Numbered from the stretch's first letter, positions 33,122 to 43,693 are shown. The stretch is 64,000 bases of DNA from Pseudonocardia humida (GCF_023898865.1 NZ_JAGSOV010000020.1:62001-126000); one strand, 5' to 3'. Notes: a model not told the origin generated them from the letters alone. Numbers and translations are program-made.

Positions 33122-34267
33122 TCAGCCCGCGGGCAGCAGCCCGACGAAGGCCCGCAGGTCGACCAGCCACGTGTCGGTGTGCTGGTGGGCGGCGTAGTGG
33201 TCGCGCGGGTCGCGGCTGTCGGGGTCGGGCGCGACCATGTCGTAGGCGTTCCAGCTGACGATCCGCGAGTGGTCGCGCTCGGCGAAGCGGCGCACCGAGT
33301 GGAAGTCGCCGCCGAACATCGCCAGCCCGAGCGGCACGGTCGTCGGCCCGGTGGGCGGCTCGTCGGCGTGGGCCGCCTCGTAGTAGAAGCGGATCGAGGA
33401 GCTCGCCGTGCCGGTGAACCAGTAGGTCGCGATGTTCGACAGCACGAAGTCGGGGTCCTCGTCGGCGGCGAACAGCTGGGCGTTCCAGGCCAGCAGCCCG
33501 AGCGGCGAGTCGGCCAGCGCGTAGGCCAGCGTCTGCGGCTGCTGGCTGGACAGCACGTTGAACGCCGACTTCGTGTCCTGGAACCACTGCATCCGGGCCA
33601 GCCCGGCGTAGTCCTCCGGGGTGAGGCCCTCGAACTCGGCCGGGTCGCCGCTGGGGAACGAGTAGACCTGCGCGACGTGCACCCCGAGCACGCCGTCGGG
33701 GTCGATCCGGCCCATCTGCGGGGAGATCATCGACCCGGTGTCGCTGCCGGCGGCCAGGTAGCGGTCGTACCCGAGCCGGTGCATCAGCTCGACCCAGGCC
33801 CGCGCGGTGCGGTCGACGCCCCAGCCGGGCGTCGTCGTGGGGCCGGAGAAGCCGACGCCGGGCAGCGAGGGGATCACGACGTGGAAGGCGGGCTGGTCGG
33901 CGGCCGGTGCCGTGAGCGGCTCGACGACGCCGAGGAACTCGAACACCGAGCCCGGCCAGCCGTGCGTGAGGACCAGCGGGGTGGCGTCCTGGCGGGCCGA
34001 CCGGACGTGCAGGAAGTGGATGCGCTCGCCGTCGATCTCGGTGGTGAACTGCGGGAACGCGTTGATCCGCGCCTCCACGGCGCGCCAGTCGAACTTCTCC
34101 AGCCAGTGCGCCGCCAGCGCCTCGACCTGGTCGGCCGGCACGCCGTAGCGGTCGCCGGTGCCCGGCAGCACGCTCGGTCGGATCGCGCGGCGGAGCCGGT
34201 CGGCCAGGTCGTCGAGCGCCGCCTGCGGGACGTCGACGCGGAAGGGGGTGATCTCGGTGCCGGTCAT
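33122..34267 (-). CDS. Epoxide hydrolase (EHN-type alpha/beta hydrolase)
   Basis: A 381-residue protein. The N-terminal epoxide-hydrolase lid (PFRVDVPQAALDDLADRLRR) and an alpha/beta-hydrolase core follow. The oxyanion motif is LTHGWPGSVFEF, the nucleophile Asp is in AAGSDTGSMI, and a late His lies in the C-terminal part (GGDFHSVRRFAERDHSRIV). The family opens epoxides to diols. The ATG at 34267 has a GAGGGAG site. It is divergent from a TetR gene, with palindromes between them that probably bind it. Confidence 0.85.
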   Translation of the reverse strand: MTGTEITPFRVDVPQAALDDLADRLRRAIRPSVLPGTGDRYGVPADQVEALAAHWLEKFDWRAVEARINAFPQFTTEIDGERIHFLHVRSARQDATPLVLTHGWPGSVFEFLGVVEPLTAPAADQPAFHVVIPSLPGVGFSGPTTTPGWGVDRTARAWVELMHRLGYDRYLAAGSDTGSMISPQMGRIDPDGVLGVHVAQVYSFPSGDPAEFEGLTPEDYAGLARMQWFQDTKSAFNVLSSQQPQTLAYALADSPLGLLAWNAQLFAADEDPDFVLSNIATYWFTGTASSSIRFYYEAAHADEPPTGPTTVPLGLAMFGGDFHSVRRFAERDHSRIVSWNAYDMVAPDPDSRDPRDHYAAHQHTDTWLVDLRAFVGLLPAG

Positions 34268-34285
34268 GGCTCCCTCTCGTCGCGG

Positions 34286-34341
34286 AACGGAACGCTTCAT
34301 TCCGTTACTGGGAACACTAGCAGAGCGGAACGATCCGTTCC
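34286..34341. promoter_or_regulatory. Two palindromic operators between epoxide hydrolase and tetR
   Basis: AACGGAA-N7-TTCCGTT (34286-34306) and GGAACG-ATC-CGTTCC (34327-34341) are both perfect inverted repeats of a GGAACG-like half-site. The first lies 19 bp upstream of the epoxide hydrolase start, the second 18 bp upstream of the TetR ATG. This is the expected layout for a TetR protein repressing both divergent genes. Confidence 0.65.
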
Positions 34342-34358
34342 ACTGTTAAGATGGCGAC

Positions 34359-34991
34359 ATGCCGACACCGCCGCCGCCCGCCCTCTCCGGGCGCCGCGGC
34401 CAGGCCGCCCGCAACGACGGCGCGATCCTCGACGCCGCCCGGGAGGTCTTCCTGACCGACCCGAAGGCGCCCATCGCGGCCGTGGCCGAGCGCGCCGGCG
34501 TCGGGATCAGCGCGCTCTACCGGCGCTACCCCGGCAAGGAGGACCTGTTGCGCACCCTCTGCCACGACGGGCTGCGCCGCTACCTCACCGAGGCCGAGGC
34601 CGCACTGGCCGAACCCGACCCCGCCGCTGCGCTGCGCGGGTTCCTGGAGCGGGTCGTCGTCGCCGACCTGCACGCGCTGACCGTCAACCTGGCCGGCACC
34701 TTCACCCCCACACCGCAGATGGACGCCGACGCCGTCCGCGCCGCCGAGCTGAGCACCGCACTGTTCGAGCGCGCCCGACCGGCCCTGCGCGAAGGCCTCG
34801 TCGTCGACGACCTCACCCTCGTGCTGGAGGGCTGCTCCGCCGTGCGCATGCCGACGCCGGCGCGCACCCGGGAGATCCGGTTGCGCTACGTCGAGGTGCT
34901 GTTCACCGGCCTCACCACCGACCCCGGCCGCCCCCTCCCCGGCCCGCCGCCCGACGCCCGCGAACTCAGCTGGCGCTGGCTCGACACCTGA
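34359..34991 (+). CDS. TetR-family transcriptional regulator
   Basis: A 210-residue repressor. HTH: AILDAAREVFLTDPKAPIAA, then VAERAGVGISALYRRYPGKEDLL. A C-terminal helical ligand domain and a Pro-rich end follow. The ATG at 34359 lies just after the second palindromic operator. It probably controls itself and the divergent epoxide hydrolase. A repeat cluster follows the stop. Confidence 0.88.
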   Translation: MPTPPPPALSGRRGQAARNDGAILDAAREVFLTDPKAPIAAVAERAGVGISALYRRYPGKEDLLRTLCHDGLRRYLTEAEAALAEPDPAAALRGFLERVVVADLHALTVNLAGTFTPTPQMDADAVRAAELSTALFERARPALREGLVVDDLTLVLEGCSAVRMPTPARTREIRLRYVEVLFTGLTTDPGRPLPGPPPDARELSWRWLDT

Positions 34992-35008
34992 CGCGCGCCG
35001 ACTCCGGA

Positions 35009-35092
35009 AGTTCAGGAAGGCCACCTTCAGGTCCCCACAGGACAGGAAGGCCACCTTCCTGAACCCAGCAGGTCAGGAAGGTGGCCTTCCTG
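35009..35092. repeat. CAGGAAGG repeat cluster forming a perfect 20-bp hairpin
   Basis: A half-unit TTCAGGAAGGCCACCTTCAG (about 35011) is followed by CAGGAAGGCCACCTTCCTGA (35043-35062) and its exact reverse complement (35073-35092), separated by 10 bp. It lies between the TetR gene and the GH15 gene and can terminate transcription. It belongs to the same family as 18092, 20241 and 47801. Confidence 0.75.
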
Positions 35093-35189
35093 AACCCGGC
35101 GCGGAGCCCGGGCATCGGCGGGTGGTGTTTGTGGACGTCACCCGACGGGGAAGTCGACGTGGACCGCTGACCGCCAACGGAGGCCGCCG

Positions 35190-37391
35190 ATGCCCGCCGC
35201 CCGGTTCACCGCCCTCGTCGCCGGGTCGGCGACCGCGGCCGTCCTGCTGATCACCCCGCAGGCCGCCGCCCAGCCCGCGCCCGGTCCGGCGCCCGGCGCC
35301 CCGGGCGCCCCGGCCACGTGGACCGACGCCGACAAGCACGGTTTCGGCACGTCCCGGACGCGGGAGAGCGAGGTCTGGTTCACGCTGCGGCCGGGCCAGC
35401 TGTCCGAGGTCTACTACCCCGACCTGAGCACCCCGGCGCTGCGCGACCTGGAGTTCGTGGTCACCGACGGCACCGCCGCCGAGCACACCGCGGCCACCGC
35501 GGGCGCGACGAACGCCCCGGACGCCCGCGTCCCCGCCTACGAGCAGACCGACAGGTCGGCCACCGGCGGCTGGGAGCTGACCCGCCGCTACGTCACCGAC
35601 CCCGCCCGCAGCACCGTGCTCGTCGACGTGGCGCTGACCTCGCTGGACGGTCGGCCGTACCGGGTCTACGCGATCGCCGACCCGGGGCTGTCCAACGGCG
35701 GCAACGACGACCGGGCGGCCGTCGTCGGGCCCGATCTGGTGGCCTCCGACGACCGCGCCGCGCTGGCGCTGTCCGCCGACGTCCCGCTGGCCGAGGCCAC
35801 GGTCGGCCACCTGGGCACCAGCGACGCCCGCACCGACCTGCTCGCCGACGGCGCGCTGGGCGCGACGTACGCGCAGGCCGGGCCGGGCAACGTGGTGCTC
35901 GGCGCCCGGCTCGACGGCGTCACCGGCGTGGACGGCGCCCGCAGCGCCCGGCTCGCGCTGGGCTTCGGCGCGGACGCCGCCGCCGCGACGGCCGCGGCCC
36001 GCGACAGCCTGGCCGCCGGGTTCGACGCGGCGGCCGACGCGTACGCCCGGGGCTGGCTGGACTACCTGGCCGGCCTGGACGACCTGCCGGACAGCGCGGC
36101 GGACATCGCCGACGAGTACTGGGCGTCGGTCGTGGTCAACGCGGCCTCGGAGGACAAGCGCAACCCGGGCGCGTTCATCGCCTCACCGAGCATGCCGTGG
36201 GTGTGGGGCCAGGAGGTGCCCGACCTGTCGTCGCCGTCGGAGGGCTACCACCTGGTCTGGTCGCGCGACCTCTACCAGCACGCCACCGCCCTGCTGGCGG
36301 CGGGCGACCGGGACGCCGCGGGCCGGGCCCTGGACTTCATCCTGCAGCGCCAGCAGCGCCCGGACGGCTCCGTCCCGCAGAACTCCGACGTGTACGGCAC
36401 CCAGGCCTGGGACGACCTGCAGCTCGACGAGGTGGCGCTGCCGCTCGTGCTGGCCTGGCAGCTCGACCGCACCGACGCCGCCACCTTCGAGCGCGTGCGC
36501 CGCGGCGCGGAGTTCCTGCTCGGCTACGCGGGCGACCACCCTGCGCCGTGGTCGTCGCAGGAGCGGTGGGAGAACCAGAGCGGCTACTCGCCGGCCACCA
36601 TCGGCGCCCAGATCGCCGGTCTGGTGTGCGCCGCCGACCTCGCCCGCCGCGTCGGCGACCCCGCCGCGGCCGACCGCTGGCTGGCCACCGCCCGCGACTG
36701 GGCCGCGAGGCTGGACTCCTGGACGGTGACCACCACCGGTCCGCTCTCCCCCGAGCCCTACTACCTGCGGCTGAGCAAGGACGGCGACCCGAACGCCCCC
36801 ACCGCGTACAACGTCGGTGATGGTGGCGCCACGCTCGACCAGCGGGCCGTCGTCGACCCGAGCTTCCTGGAGCTGGTCCGGTTGGGCATCAAGCCCGCCG
36901 ACGACCCGGTGGTCGTCAACACCGTCGCGGTCGTCGACCGGGAGCTGGGCGTGGACACCCCGAACGGGCAGTTCTGGCACCGCTTCACCGACGACGGCTA
37001 CGGCGAGGACGCCGAGGGCGGCCCGTGGCGCGTCACCGAGCCGGACACCCAGGCGACGGCCGGCCGCGCCTGGCCCATCTTCGCCGGGGAGCGCGGCGAG
37101 TACGAGCTGCTGTCGGGCACCGGCGACCCGGCCGCCCGCCTGCGCGCGATCGCGGCCACCGCCAACGACGGCCACATGATCGCCGAACAGGTCTGGGACG
37201 ACGCCCCGCCCTCCGGCGAGCCGGGTGCCGCCCCCGGCACCGGCACGCGGTCGGCCACCCCACTGACCTGGTCGCACGCCCAACTCATCCGGCTGGCCCG
37301 GTCGATCGACGCCGGCGCCCCCGTCGAGCGGCCGGCCGCGGTGGTGTGCGAGTTCCTCCCCGACGAGTGCCCCGACCGCGAGGGCCCCTGA
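35190..37391 (+). CDS. Secreted GH15 glucoamylase/glucodextranase-like enzyme
   Basis: A 733-residue enzyme with a signal peptide (about 1-28) and Pro/Ala linker, an N-terminal beta-sandwich domain (about 45-285) and an (alpha/alpha)6 catalytic barrel (about 300-715). The catalytic acid region is QERWENQSGYSPATIG. The base is the Glu in HMIAEQVWDD, followed by TPLTWSHAQLIRLA. EGYHLVWSRDLYQ is also family-typical. It releases glucose from non-reducing ends of alpha-glucans such as starch or dextran. The ATG at 35190 has a GGAGG-type site. Starch-binding domains were not seen. Confidence 0.9.
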   Translation: MPAARFTALVAGSATAAVLLITPQAAAQPAPGPAPGAPGAPATWTDADKHGFGTSRTRESEVWFTLRPGQLSEVYYPDLSTPALRDLEFVVTDGTAAEHTAATAGATNAPDARVPAYEQTDRSATGGWELTRRYVTDPARSTVLVDVALTSLDGRPYRVYAIADPGLSNGGNDDRAAVVGPDLVASDDRAALALSADVPLAEATVGHLGTSDARTDLLADGALGATYAQAGPGNVVLGARLDGVTGVDGARSARLALGFGADAAAATAAARDSLAAGFDAAADAYARGWLDYLAGLDDLPDSAADIADEYWASVVVNAASEDKRNPGAFIASPSMPWVWGQEVPDLSSPSEGYHLVWSRDLYQHATALLAAGDRDAAGRALDFILQRQQRPDGSVPQNSDVYGTQAWDDLQLDEVALPLVLAWQLDRTDAATFERVRRGAEFLLGYAGDHPAPWSSQERWENQSGYSPATIGAQIAGLVCAADLARRVGDPAAADRWLATARDWAARLDSWTVTTTGPLSPEPYYLRLSKDGDPNAPTAYNVGDGGATLDQRAVVDPSFLELVRLGIKPADDPVVVNTVAVVDRELGVDTPNGQFWHRFTDDGYGEDAEGGPWRVTEPDTQATAGRAWPIFAGERGEYELLSGTGDPAARLRAIAATANDGHMIAEQVWDDAPPSGEPGAAPGTGTRSATPLTWSHAQLIRLARSIDAGAPVERPAAVVCEFLPDECPDREGP

Positions 37392-37406
37392 CCGGCCCCG
37401 TGGGGG

Positions 37407-38603
<1,197 letters not shown>

Positions 38604-38641
38604 CCGGCGCAGCAGGCCCTCGGTCGCCTCCGGACCGCTGC

Positions 38642-39043
38642 TCAGAGCGAGAGCTCCTCGACGGAGTCCACGATCGGCCGGACGTCGACGTACTCACCCT
38701 CCGCGGCCGGGTTGACCAACCCGGCCGCGATCTCGACGGCCCGGTCGATGCCCACCACGTCGACCACGGTGTAGCCGACGAGGACCTCCTGGGTCTCCGG
38801 GTACGGCCCGTCGGTGACGACCGGCGCCCCGCCCTTGAGCCGCACGCGCCGCGCGTGCACGGGTGCGGTGAGGCCCTGCGCGTCGACCAGCTCGCCCGAG
38901 TCGACCAGCGCCTGGTGGTAGCGCCCCATGTGCTCGTGCATGGCGGCGAGGTCCTCCGGCGACATCGGGGGCTTGTCGCCGGGCCTGCCGGCCATCGCGT
39001 CGTAGTCCTGCTGCGAGCCGTACAGCATGATCATGTACTTCAC
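38642..39043 (-). CDS. DGPF/YCII-related protein
   Basis: A 133-residue protein of the YCII-related (DGPF) family. It begins KYMIMLYGSQQDYDAM and contains the family motif VVTDGPYPETQEVLVGYTVV. GTG 39043 has a GAGGAGG ribosome-binding site. Its stop overlaps the possible CTG start of the ECF42 sigma factor, so the two are translationally coupled. DGPF proteins are conserved ECF42 partners, but their biochemical role is not established. Confidence 0.9.
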   Translation of the reverse strand: MKYMIMLYGSQQDYDAMAGRPGDKPPMSPEDLAAMHEHMGRYHQALVDSGELVDAQGLTAPVHARRVRLKGGAPVVTDGPYPETQEVLVGYTVVDVVGIDRAVEIAAGLVNPAAEGEYVDVRPIVDSVEELSL

Positions 39044-39169
39044 GTCCGCGTCCTCCTCGTGCGGCGCCGCTCGGCGCCCGCACCGGGGACGTCGGAGCCG
39101 CGGCGGCGCACCGGACACCGCCCGACGAGGATTCCGCGCCCGGCGGGCGGACCGCCACCCCGCCCGGCG

Positions 39170-39324
39170 CACCGGCCACTCCTGGGCGATGCGCTCGACG
39201 GCCGCGACGGCCGCGCCCGCGTGGCGGTCACCGGCCGGTGGCCGGCGGCGGCCAGCGCGGCGGCCAGCCCGGTGCAGGGGCCGACGTCACCCCGCGTGCC
39301 GACGGCGACGAGGACGACCCGCAT
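39170..39324 (-). pseudogene. Remnant of a family 28-type glycosyltransferase
   Basis: From the ATG at 39324 the frame reads RVVLVAVGTRGDVGPCTG and LAAALAAAGHRPVTA, the nucleotide-sugar glycosyltransferase N-terminus (VGTRGDVxPY..LA..L..AGH). After about 32 residues similarity stops. A shifted frame then gives HAGAAVAAVERIAQEWP, which resembles the last helix of such enzymes. The roughly 350 residues between are missing, so this is an internal deletion remnant. The rest of the 39044-39465 gap has no recognised gene. Confidence 0.55.
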
Positions 39325-39465
39325 ACCCGCGGAACGTACCGACCGGCGTCCGTGCCAGGGCACCGGGCGGGCGGGAGGTCAACCGGTTGCCCGTCAAGTT
39401 GGCGGATCCCGGCCATCCGGGCGCCGCGTCGAGACCGGCCCGGCGCGCCTTCCGTGAACGGGGGT

Positions 39466-39825
39466 ATGGGCGATGAACGACGGGCGCGGACCGCTGCAGC
39501 GCCGTACGCCGGACCCCCGCACGATCGGGCCTACCCGCGACCGCCGCAGGTCCAGCGGCGACCACCGCACGCCCAGGCCGCCCACCTGCGACCGCCGTCG
39601 CGGCCCCGCCGGCGGCTGGTGCCCACCCTGGTCACCGCGTTCTCGCTGGCCCTCGCCCCGGCCATCGCCGGGCTGGTGCTGGTGCTGTTCCCCGCCGCGC
39701 CCGACGGCCGGGCGCCGGAGAAGCCGCTGATCCAGGTGGTGCCGCGGCCCGCGGTGGCCGGCACCGGCACGGCCGTCCCGCTCGCCCCGCTGCCCGACTC
39801 CCCCGCCACGCCGGCACCGCGCTAG
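39466..39825 (+). CDS. Small single-pass membrane protein
   Basis: 119 residues: a basic Pro/Arg-rich cytoplasmic N-terminus (about 1-50), one hydrophobic helix (about 51-76, [20 protein letters not shown]) and a Pro/Ala-rich exterior tail. No domain is recognised. The ATG at 39466 is preceded by a GGGGG stretch. The stop codon overlaps the stop of convergent fdhD. Confidence 0.5.
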   Translation: MGDERRARTAAAPYAGPPHDRAYPRPPQVQRRPPHAQAAHLRPPSRPRRRLVPTLVTAFSLALAPAIAGLVLVLFPAAPDGRAPEKPLIQVVPRPAVAGTGTAVPLAPLPDSPATPAPR

Positions 39826-40667
39826 CGGGCGCCCGCCCGGTCCGGCGCCGGGACCCGCTGGACCCCGGTGTAGAGGTTCATCGCGCCGCCGCGGATGAAG
39901 CCGACCAGCGTCAGCCCGGACTCCTCGGCCAGCTCGACGGCCAGCGACGACGGTGCCGACACCGCCGCCAGCACCGGCACCCCGGCCATCACCGCCTTCT
40001 GCACCAGCTCGAACGACGCCCGCCCGGACACCACGAGCACGGTCCCGGCGGCCGGCACCCGGTCCTGCAGCAGCGCCCAGCCGAGCACCTTGTCGACGGC
40101 GTTGTGCCGCCCCACGTCCTCCCGGACCACCAGCGGGGTGCCCTCCGGGGTGAACAGCCCGGCCGCGTGCAGCCCGCCGGTGCGGTCGAACACCCGCTGG
40201 CGCGTCCGCAGCAGGTCCGGCAGCCCGGCCAGCGTCGCGGACGCCACCCGCACCGGGTCGGGCGCCGGGGAGTACCGGGTGCGCAGCTTCACCGCGTCCA
40301 GCGACGCCTTCCCGCACACCCCGCACGACGAGGTCGTGTAGAAGTTGCGCTCCACCCCGACGTCCGGCGGCGGCACGTGCGGCGCGAGGCCGACGTCCAG
40401 GACGTTGTAGGTGTTGCGGCCGTCCTCGTCGAGCGAGCCGCAGTAGCGGGCGTCCAGGACGTCGCCGCGGCCGCCGATGACGCCCTCGGAGAGCAGGAAG
40501 CCGTGTGCCAGCTCGACGTCGTGGCCGGGCGTGCGCATGGTCACCGCCAGCGCCTTCCCGCCGACGCGCAGCTCCAGCGGTTCCTCCACGGCCAGCACGT
40601 CCGGGCGCGACACCCGGCCGTCGGCGGTGACCCGCACGATCGGCCGGTGCGAGGTCAGGCGACCCAC
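39822..40667 (-). CDS. fdhD: FdhD sulfurtransferase for formate dehydrogenase
   Basis: A 281-residue FdhD protein that passes sulfur from IscS to the molybdenum cofactor of formate dehydrogenase. The CGVCGK motif (in [13 protein letters not shown]) carries the catalytic cysteines. Other conserved blocks are [45 protein letters not shown] and [11 protein letters not shown]. The GTG at 40667 lies inside the end of the upstream moeA remnant. No formate dehydrogenase gene is in the window. Confidence 0.95.
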   Translation of the reverse strand: MGRLTSHRPIVRVTADGRVSRPDVLAVEEPLELRVGGKALAVTMRTPGHDVELAHGFLLSEGVIGGRGDVLDARYCGSLDEDGRNTYNVLDVGLAPHVPPPDVGVERNFYTTSSCGVCGKASLDAVKLRTRYSPAPDPVRVASATLAGLPDLLRTRQRVFDRTGGLHAAGLFTPEGTPLVVREDVGRHNAVDKVLGWALLQDRVPAAGTVLVVSGRASFELVQKAVMAGVPVLAAVSAPSSLAVELAEESGLTLVGFIRGGAMNLYTGVQRVPAPDRAGAR

Positions 40668-41119
40668 GGGCCACCCCCGAGCTCGGGCAGCAGGTGCACG
40701 GTGGAGCCCTCTCCTCCCGGATCGACGACGGCCGGCCGGTCGGCCGGCGCGGCACCCCGCAGCATGGCCGGTCCGCCGTGCCCGACGGGCTCGGCCACGC
40801 CCTCGCGGACGCGGACCGGCACGATCCGGTGCTCCGACGGGTGCGGGTCGAGACCGCGGGCCGGGACGGCCGGCAGCAGGGCGAACTCGGCGTGGTCGGT
40901 GGCCCGCATGCTGCGCACGATCTCCTAGGGCGCCGGGCCGCGCACGGCGTGGCCGTCCGTGGCCGAGCAGTCCGCGGTCGGCAGCGCGACCGCGGCGACC
41001 AGCGGGGCGCCCAGCACCGCACCCGCCGCCCCGGCCAGGGCCACCGGGCGGACCAGGAGCGGGACCGCGGCCCGGTGCGCGCGGCGGCGGGCCTCGTCCC
41101 AGCGCACCGGATCGGTCAT
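40655..41119 (-). pseudogene. moeA: Broken moeA (molybdopterin molybdenumtransferase) remnant
   Basis: From the ATG at 41119 the frame reads [18 protein letters not shown], then [26 protein letters not shown] MoeA N-terminal sequence (DGYAVxGPxPW in intact enzymes). It meets a TAG at 40927-40925 where Trp is expected. The same frame continues after the stop and ends with [20 protein letters not shown] and [10 protein letters not shown], matching the MoeA C-terminal domain IV. Only about 154 codons remain of about 400, so there is both a stop and a large internal deletion. It overlaps fdhD by 13 bp. The remaining 87-codon C-terminal frame starting at 40918 could still be translated. Confidence 0.65.
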
Positions 41120-41305
41120 CGGCCCATCATCCGGCCCGTCACCGCGCGGCGCCGGACCGGAGCGGCCCGGCCGCGGCGACGGCCGGTGGTGGAACCGCGC
41201 GGCCATCTCGTCGGCCTGCTCAGGGGTCGTCCCGCCGGGCGGCGGGGCACCCGCGGTGCGAGTCTGGTCGGGGACGACCGACGGCGACGGCACGGAGGAC
41301 GGCTG

Positions 41306-42454
41306 ATGACCCTCGCGACCCACGTCTCGACCGCCACCGACCCGCGCGCCCGCGGCCGCGAGCTGGGCGAGGCCCACCGCGACGCCGTCCGCGCGACGGC
41401 CGCGACCTACCTGGAGCTCTTCGCCGCCCACGGCGCCGACGAGGCGCGGGTGCGGGGCTGGGCCGAGCGGGCGCTCGACGCGACGGCGGGCTGGGCGCCC
41501 GCCGCGGCCGCCGAGATCGAGGGCATCGCCGCCGGGAGCGGTCTGCCGCTGTGGCGGGTCGCCGCGCTCACCGCGCGCACGGAGATCCTCGCCGCCGCCG
41601 ACGTCACCGGCCACGGCGAGTGCTCCACCGCGGTCGTGCTGCCCGGCGACGGCACCGCCCCGCGCACGGTGCAGACCTGGGACTGGCACGACGTGCTGCG
41701 CGGCGCGATGCTCGGCCGGACGCTGCGGCCGGCCCCGGGGCGATGGGTGTGCACGTTCACCGAGGCCGGCGTGATCGGCAAGATCGGCGTCTCGAGCGCC
41801 GGGCTCGGGCTGCACTTCAACGCCCTGAAGCACGCGTCCGACACCCCCGACATCGGCGTCCCCGTCCACGTGGTCGCCCGCCGGATCCTCGACGAGGCCG
41901 ACACCGTCGCCGACGCGGTCGCGCTGGCCCGCTCGGCCCGGCTGTCGGCGTCCACCGTGGTCACGGTCGTGACCCGCGGCGAGGCCCGCTGCCTGGAGCT
42001 GAGCCCGGCCGGGGTCGGCGAGGTCGCCCCGGACGCCACCGGCTTCCTGGCGCACACCAACCACTTCCTCGACCCGCGGCTCGTCGACGGCGAGCGCGCC
42101 GACGCCGACTCCACGACGTGGCGGCGGCTGGCCTGGCTACGCGCCCACCGCGACGCCCTGGCCGCACCCGACCCGACCGCCCGGGCCCGCGCGCTCCACG
42201 CGCACGCAGCGGACGGGGCCGCCGTCTGCGCGCACCCCGACCTCGCGCTCGCGCCGCACGAGCGCTGGGAGAGCCTGGCCACGGTCGCGATCGACGTCGT
42301 CGACCGCAGCCTGCACGTCGCCGTGGGCGGCCCGTGCACGGTCGGTCCCGACTCCTGGCAGGTCCTGCGCGCCGCCGCCCCGGTCCCGGTGCACCGACCC
42401 ACCGCGACCGGTCAGCGCAGCCGGGGCAGGAACCGCCCGGTGCGGGCGCGGTAG
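41306..42454 (+). CDS. C45-family peptidase / acyltransferase-like protein
   Basis: A 382-residue Ntn-hydrolase of the C45 (acyl-CoA:6-aminopenicillanate acyltransferase-like) family. An N-terminal region with RARGRELGEAHRDAVRAT precedes ARTEILAAADVTGHGECSTA. Cys in GECST is the nucleophile exposed by self-cleavage. TWDWHD, GKIGVSSAGLGLHFNAL and LAHTNHF are also family-like. The ATG at 41306 has a GGAGGA site. It overlaps the convergent methyltransferase gene by 43 bp. The substrate (amide or peptide) is unknown. Confidence 0.85.
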   Translation: MTLATHVSTATDPRARGRELGEAHRDAVRATAATYLELFAAHGADEARVRGWAERALDATAGWAPAAAAEIEGIAAGSGLPLWRVAALTARTEILAAADVTGHGECSTAVVLPGDGTAPRTVQTWDWHDVLRGAMLGRTLRPAPGRWVCTFTEAGVIGKIGVSSAGLGLHFNALKHASDTPDIGVPVHVVARRILDEADTVADAVALARSARLSASTVVTVVTRGEARCLELSPAGVGEVAPDATGFLAHTNHFLDPRLVDGERADADSTTWRRLAWLRAHRDALAAPDPTARARALHAHAADGAAVCAHPDLALAPHERWESLATVAIDVVDRSLHVAVGGPCTVGPDSWQVLRAAAPVPVHRPTATGQRSRGRNRPVRAR

Positions 42455-43038
42455 TCGGCGTAGGCGGGCCCGTGCGCGCGGGCCAGGTAGGGCTCCTCGA
42501 TCACCCGCACCTGGATCTGCACCGCGACGACCAGGCACACCAGCGCCAGCACCGCCACCACCGTCGGCACCAGCAGCACCACGCCGACCAGCACCGCCGC
42601 CATGCCGGTGAAGATCGGGTTGCGCACCCGGCGGAACGGCCCGGCCTCGACCAGCGCCGTGCGCTCCGACTCGTCCACCCCGATCCGCCACGACGCGCCC
42701 ATCGCGTTCTGCGCGAGCACGGTGACCGCCAGGCCGGCGACGGCGACGAGCACCCCGAGCGCCGCGGTCGCCACCCGCACCAGCCCGGGCGGGGCCGCGA
42801 GCACCCCGGTCAGCGCCAGCACCGGCGCCGCGGTGGCCAGCAGCAGCGCCAGCACGAACAGCACCCCGCCCCACCACGGCAGCGAGCCGGGCCGGCCGGA
42901 GACGCCGCGGAAGCCGGTCGAGCCCGTCGCGCGCCGGTGCCGCCAGGTCCGCACGCCGAACGCCAGCACCAGGCCGACCGCGTGGACCACGAGCGCGATC
43001 GTGGCCGCGAGTCGGGCATCCAAGTACGTTTCCCCCAT
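42412..43038 (-). CDS. Isoprenylcysteine carboxyl methyltransferase (ICMT/PEMT)-family membrane protein
   Basis: A 208-residue protein with about five membrane helices. The conserved C-terminal block VEAGPFRRVRNPIFTGMA, then EEPYLARAHGPAYADYRARTG, defines the ICMT/NnrU/PEMT superfamily, whose members methylate lipids or prenylated proteins with SAM. The ATG at 43038 shares its bases with the divergent TetR ATG at 43037. Confidence 0.85.
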   Translation of the reverse strand: MGETYLDARLAATIALVVHAVGLVLAFGVRTWRHRRATGSTGFRGVSGRPGSLPWWGGVLFVLALLLATAAPVLALTGVLAAPPGLVRVATAALGVLVAVAGLAVTVLAQNAMGASWRIGVDESERTALVEAGPFRRVRNPIFTGMAAVLVGVVLLVPTVVAVLALVCLVVAVQIQVRVIEEPYLARAHGPAYADYRARTGRFLPRLR

Positions 43039-43693
43039 GCGCCCAGCCTCCGACCAGCGGCGGAGCCGGACAACTCGCGTCCCGGGGGGTCCCGCCGGGC
43101 GCCGGCGCACCCCCTCCCAGCAGCGCTCCCGCGACACGGTCGAGGTCCTGCTGGAGGGGGCTGCTCAGGTTTTCGACCGCGAGGGCGCCGCCGCGACCAC
43201 CAACCGCATCGCCGAACGCGCCGGCGTCTCGATCGGGACGCTCTACCAGTACTTCCCGGACAAGACCGGCATGCTGCAGGCGCTGGCCGAGCGGCACGTC
43301 CGGCGCGGCATCGACCGGGTCGAGGCGCTCGCCGCCGAACTGGACGCGCGCCGCCCCGCCTGGGACGAGACCGCCCGGGCCATCGCCGCGGCGGCCGTCG
43401 CCGAGCACACCGACCGGCCCCGCCTGCACGAGCTGATGCACAGGGCCGCGCCGCTCACCCCGGCCGGCTCGGCGCTGCTGGCCGACCTGCACACCCGGAC
43501 GATCGCGCTGATCGCCGGCCAGCTCGTGCGGTGCGGGCGCGGCGGCGCGGACCCCGCGCGGACGGCGGCGCTGGTCGTGCACGCCGCCGACGCCCAGCTG
43601 CACCGCGTCCTGCTGCGCGACGCCGACCCGGCCGCCGAGCTCGTCCGCACCGCCGACGCACTGACCGCGATCACCGGGGAGCGGCCGGGATAG
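43037..43693 (+). CDS. TetR-family transcriptional regulator
   Basis: A 218-residue repressor. HTH: VLLEGAAQVFDREGAAATT, NRIAERAGVSIGTLYQYFPDK. A basic N-terminal extension of about 30 residues and a TetR C-terminal domain flank it. The ATG at 43037-43039 overlaps the start codon of the oppositely oriented methyltransferase within the tetranucleotide CATG, so the promoters must lie inside the opposite coding regions, or the true TetR start is further right. It probably controls the divergent gene. Confidence 0.8.
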   Translation: MRPASDQRRSRTTRVPGGPAGRRRTPSQQRSRDTVEVLLEGAAQVFDREGAAATTNRIAERAGVSIGTLYQYFPDKTGMLQALAERHVRRGIDRVEALAAELDARRPAWDETARAIAAAAVAEHTDRPRLHELMHRAAPLTPAGSALLADLHTRTIALIAGQLVRCGRGGADPARTAALVVHAADAQLHRVLLRDADPAAELVRTADALTAITGERPG

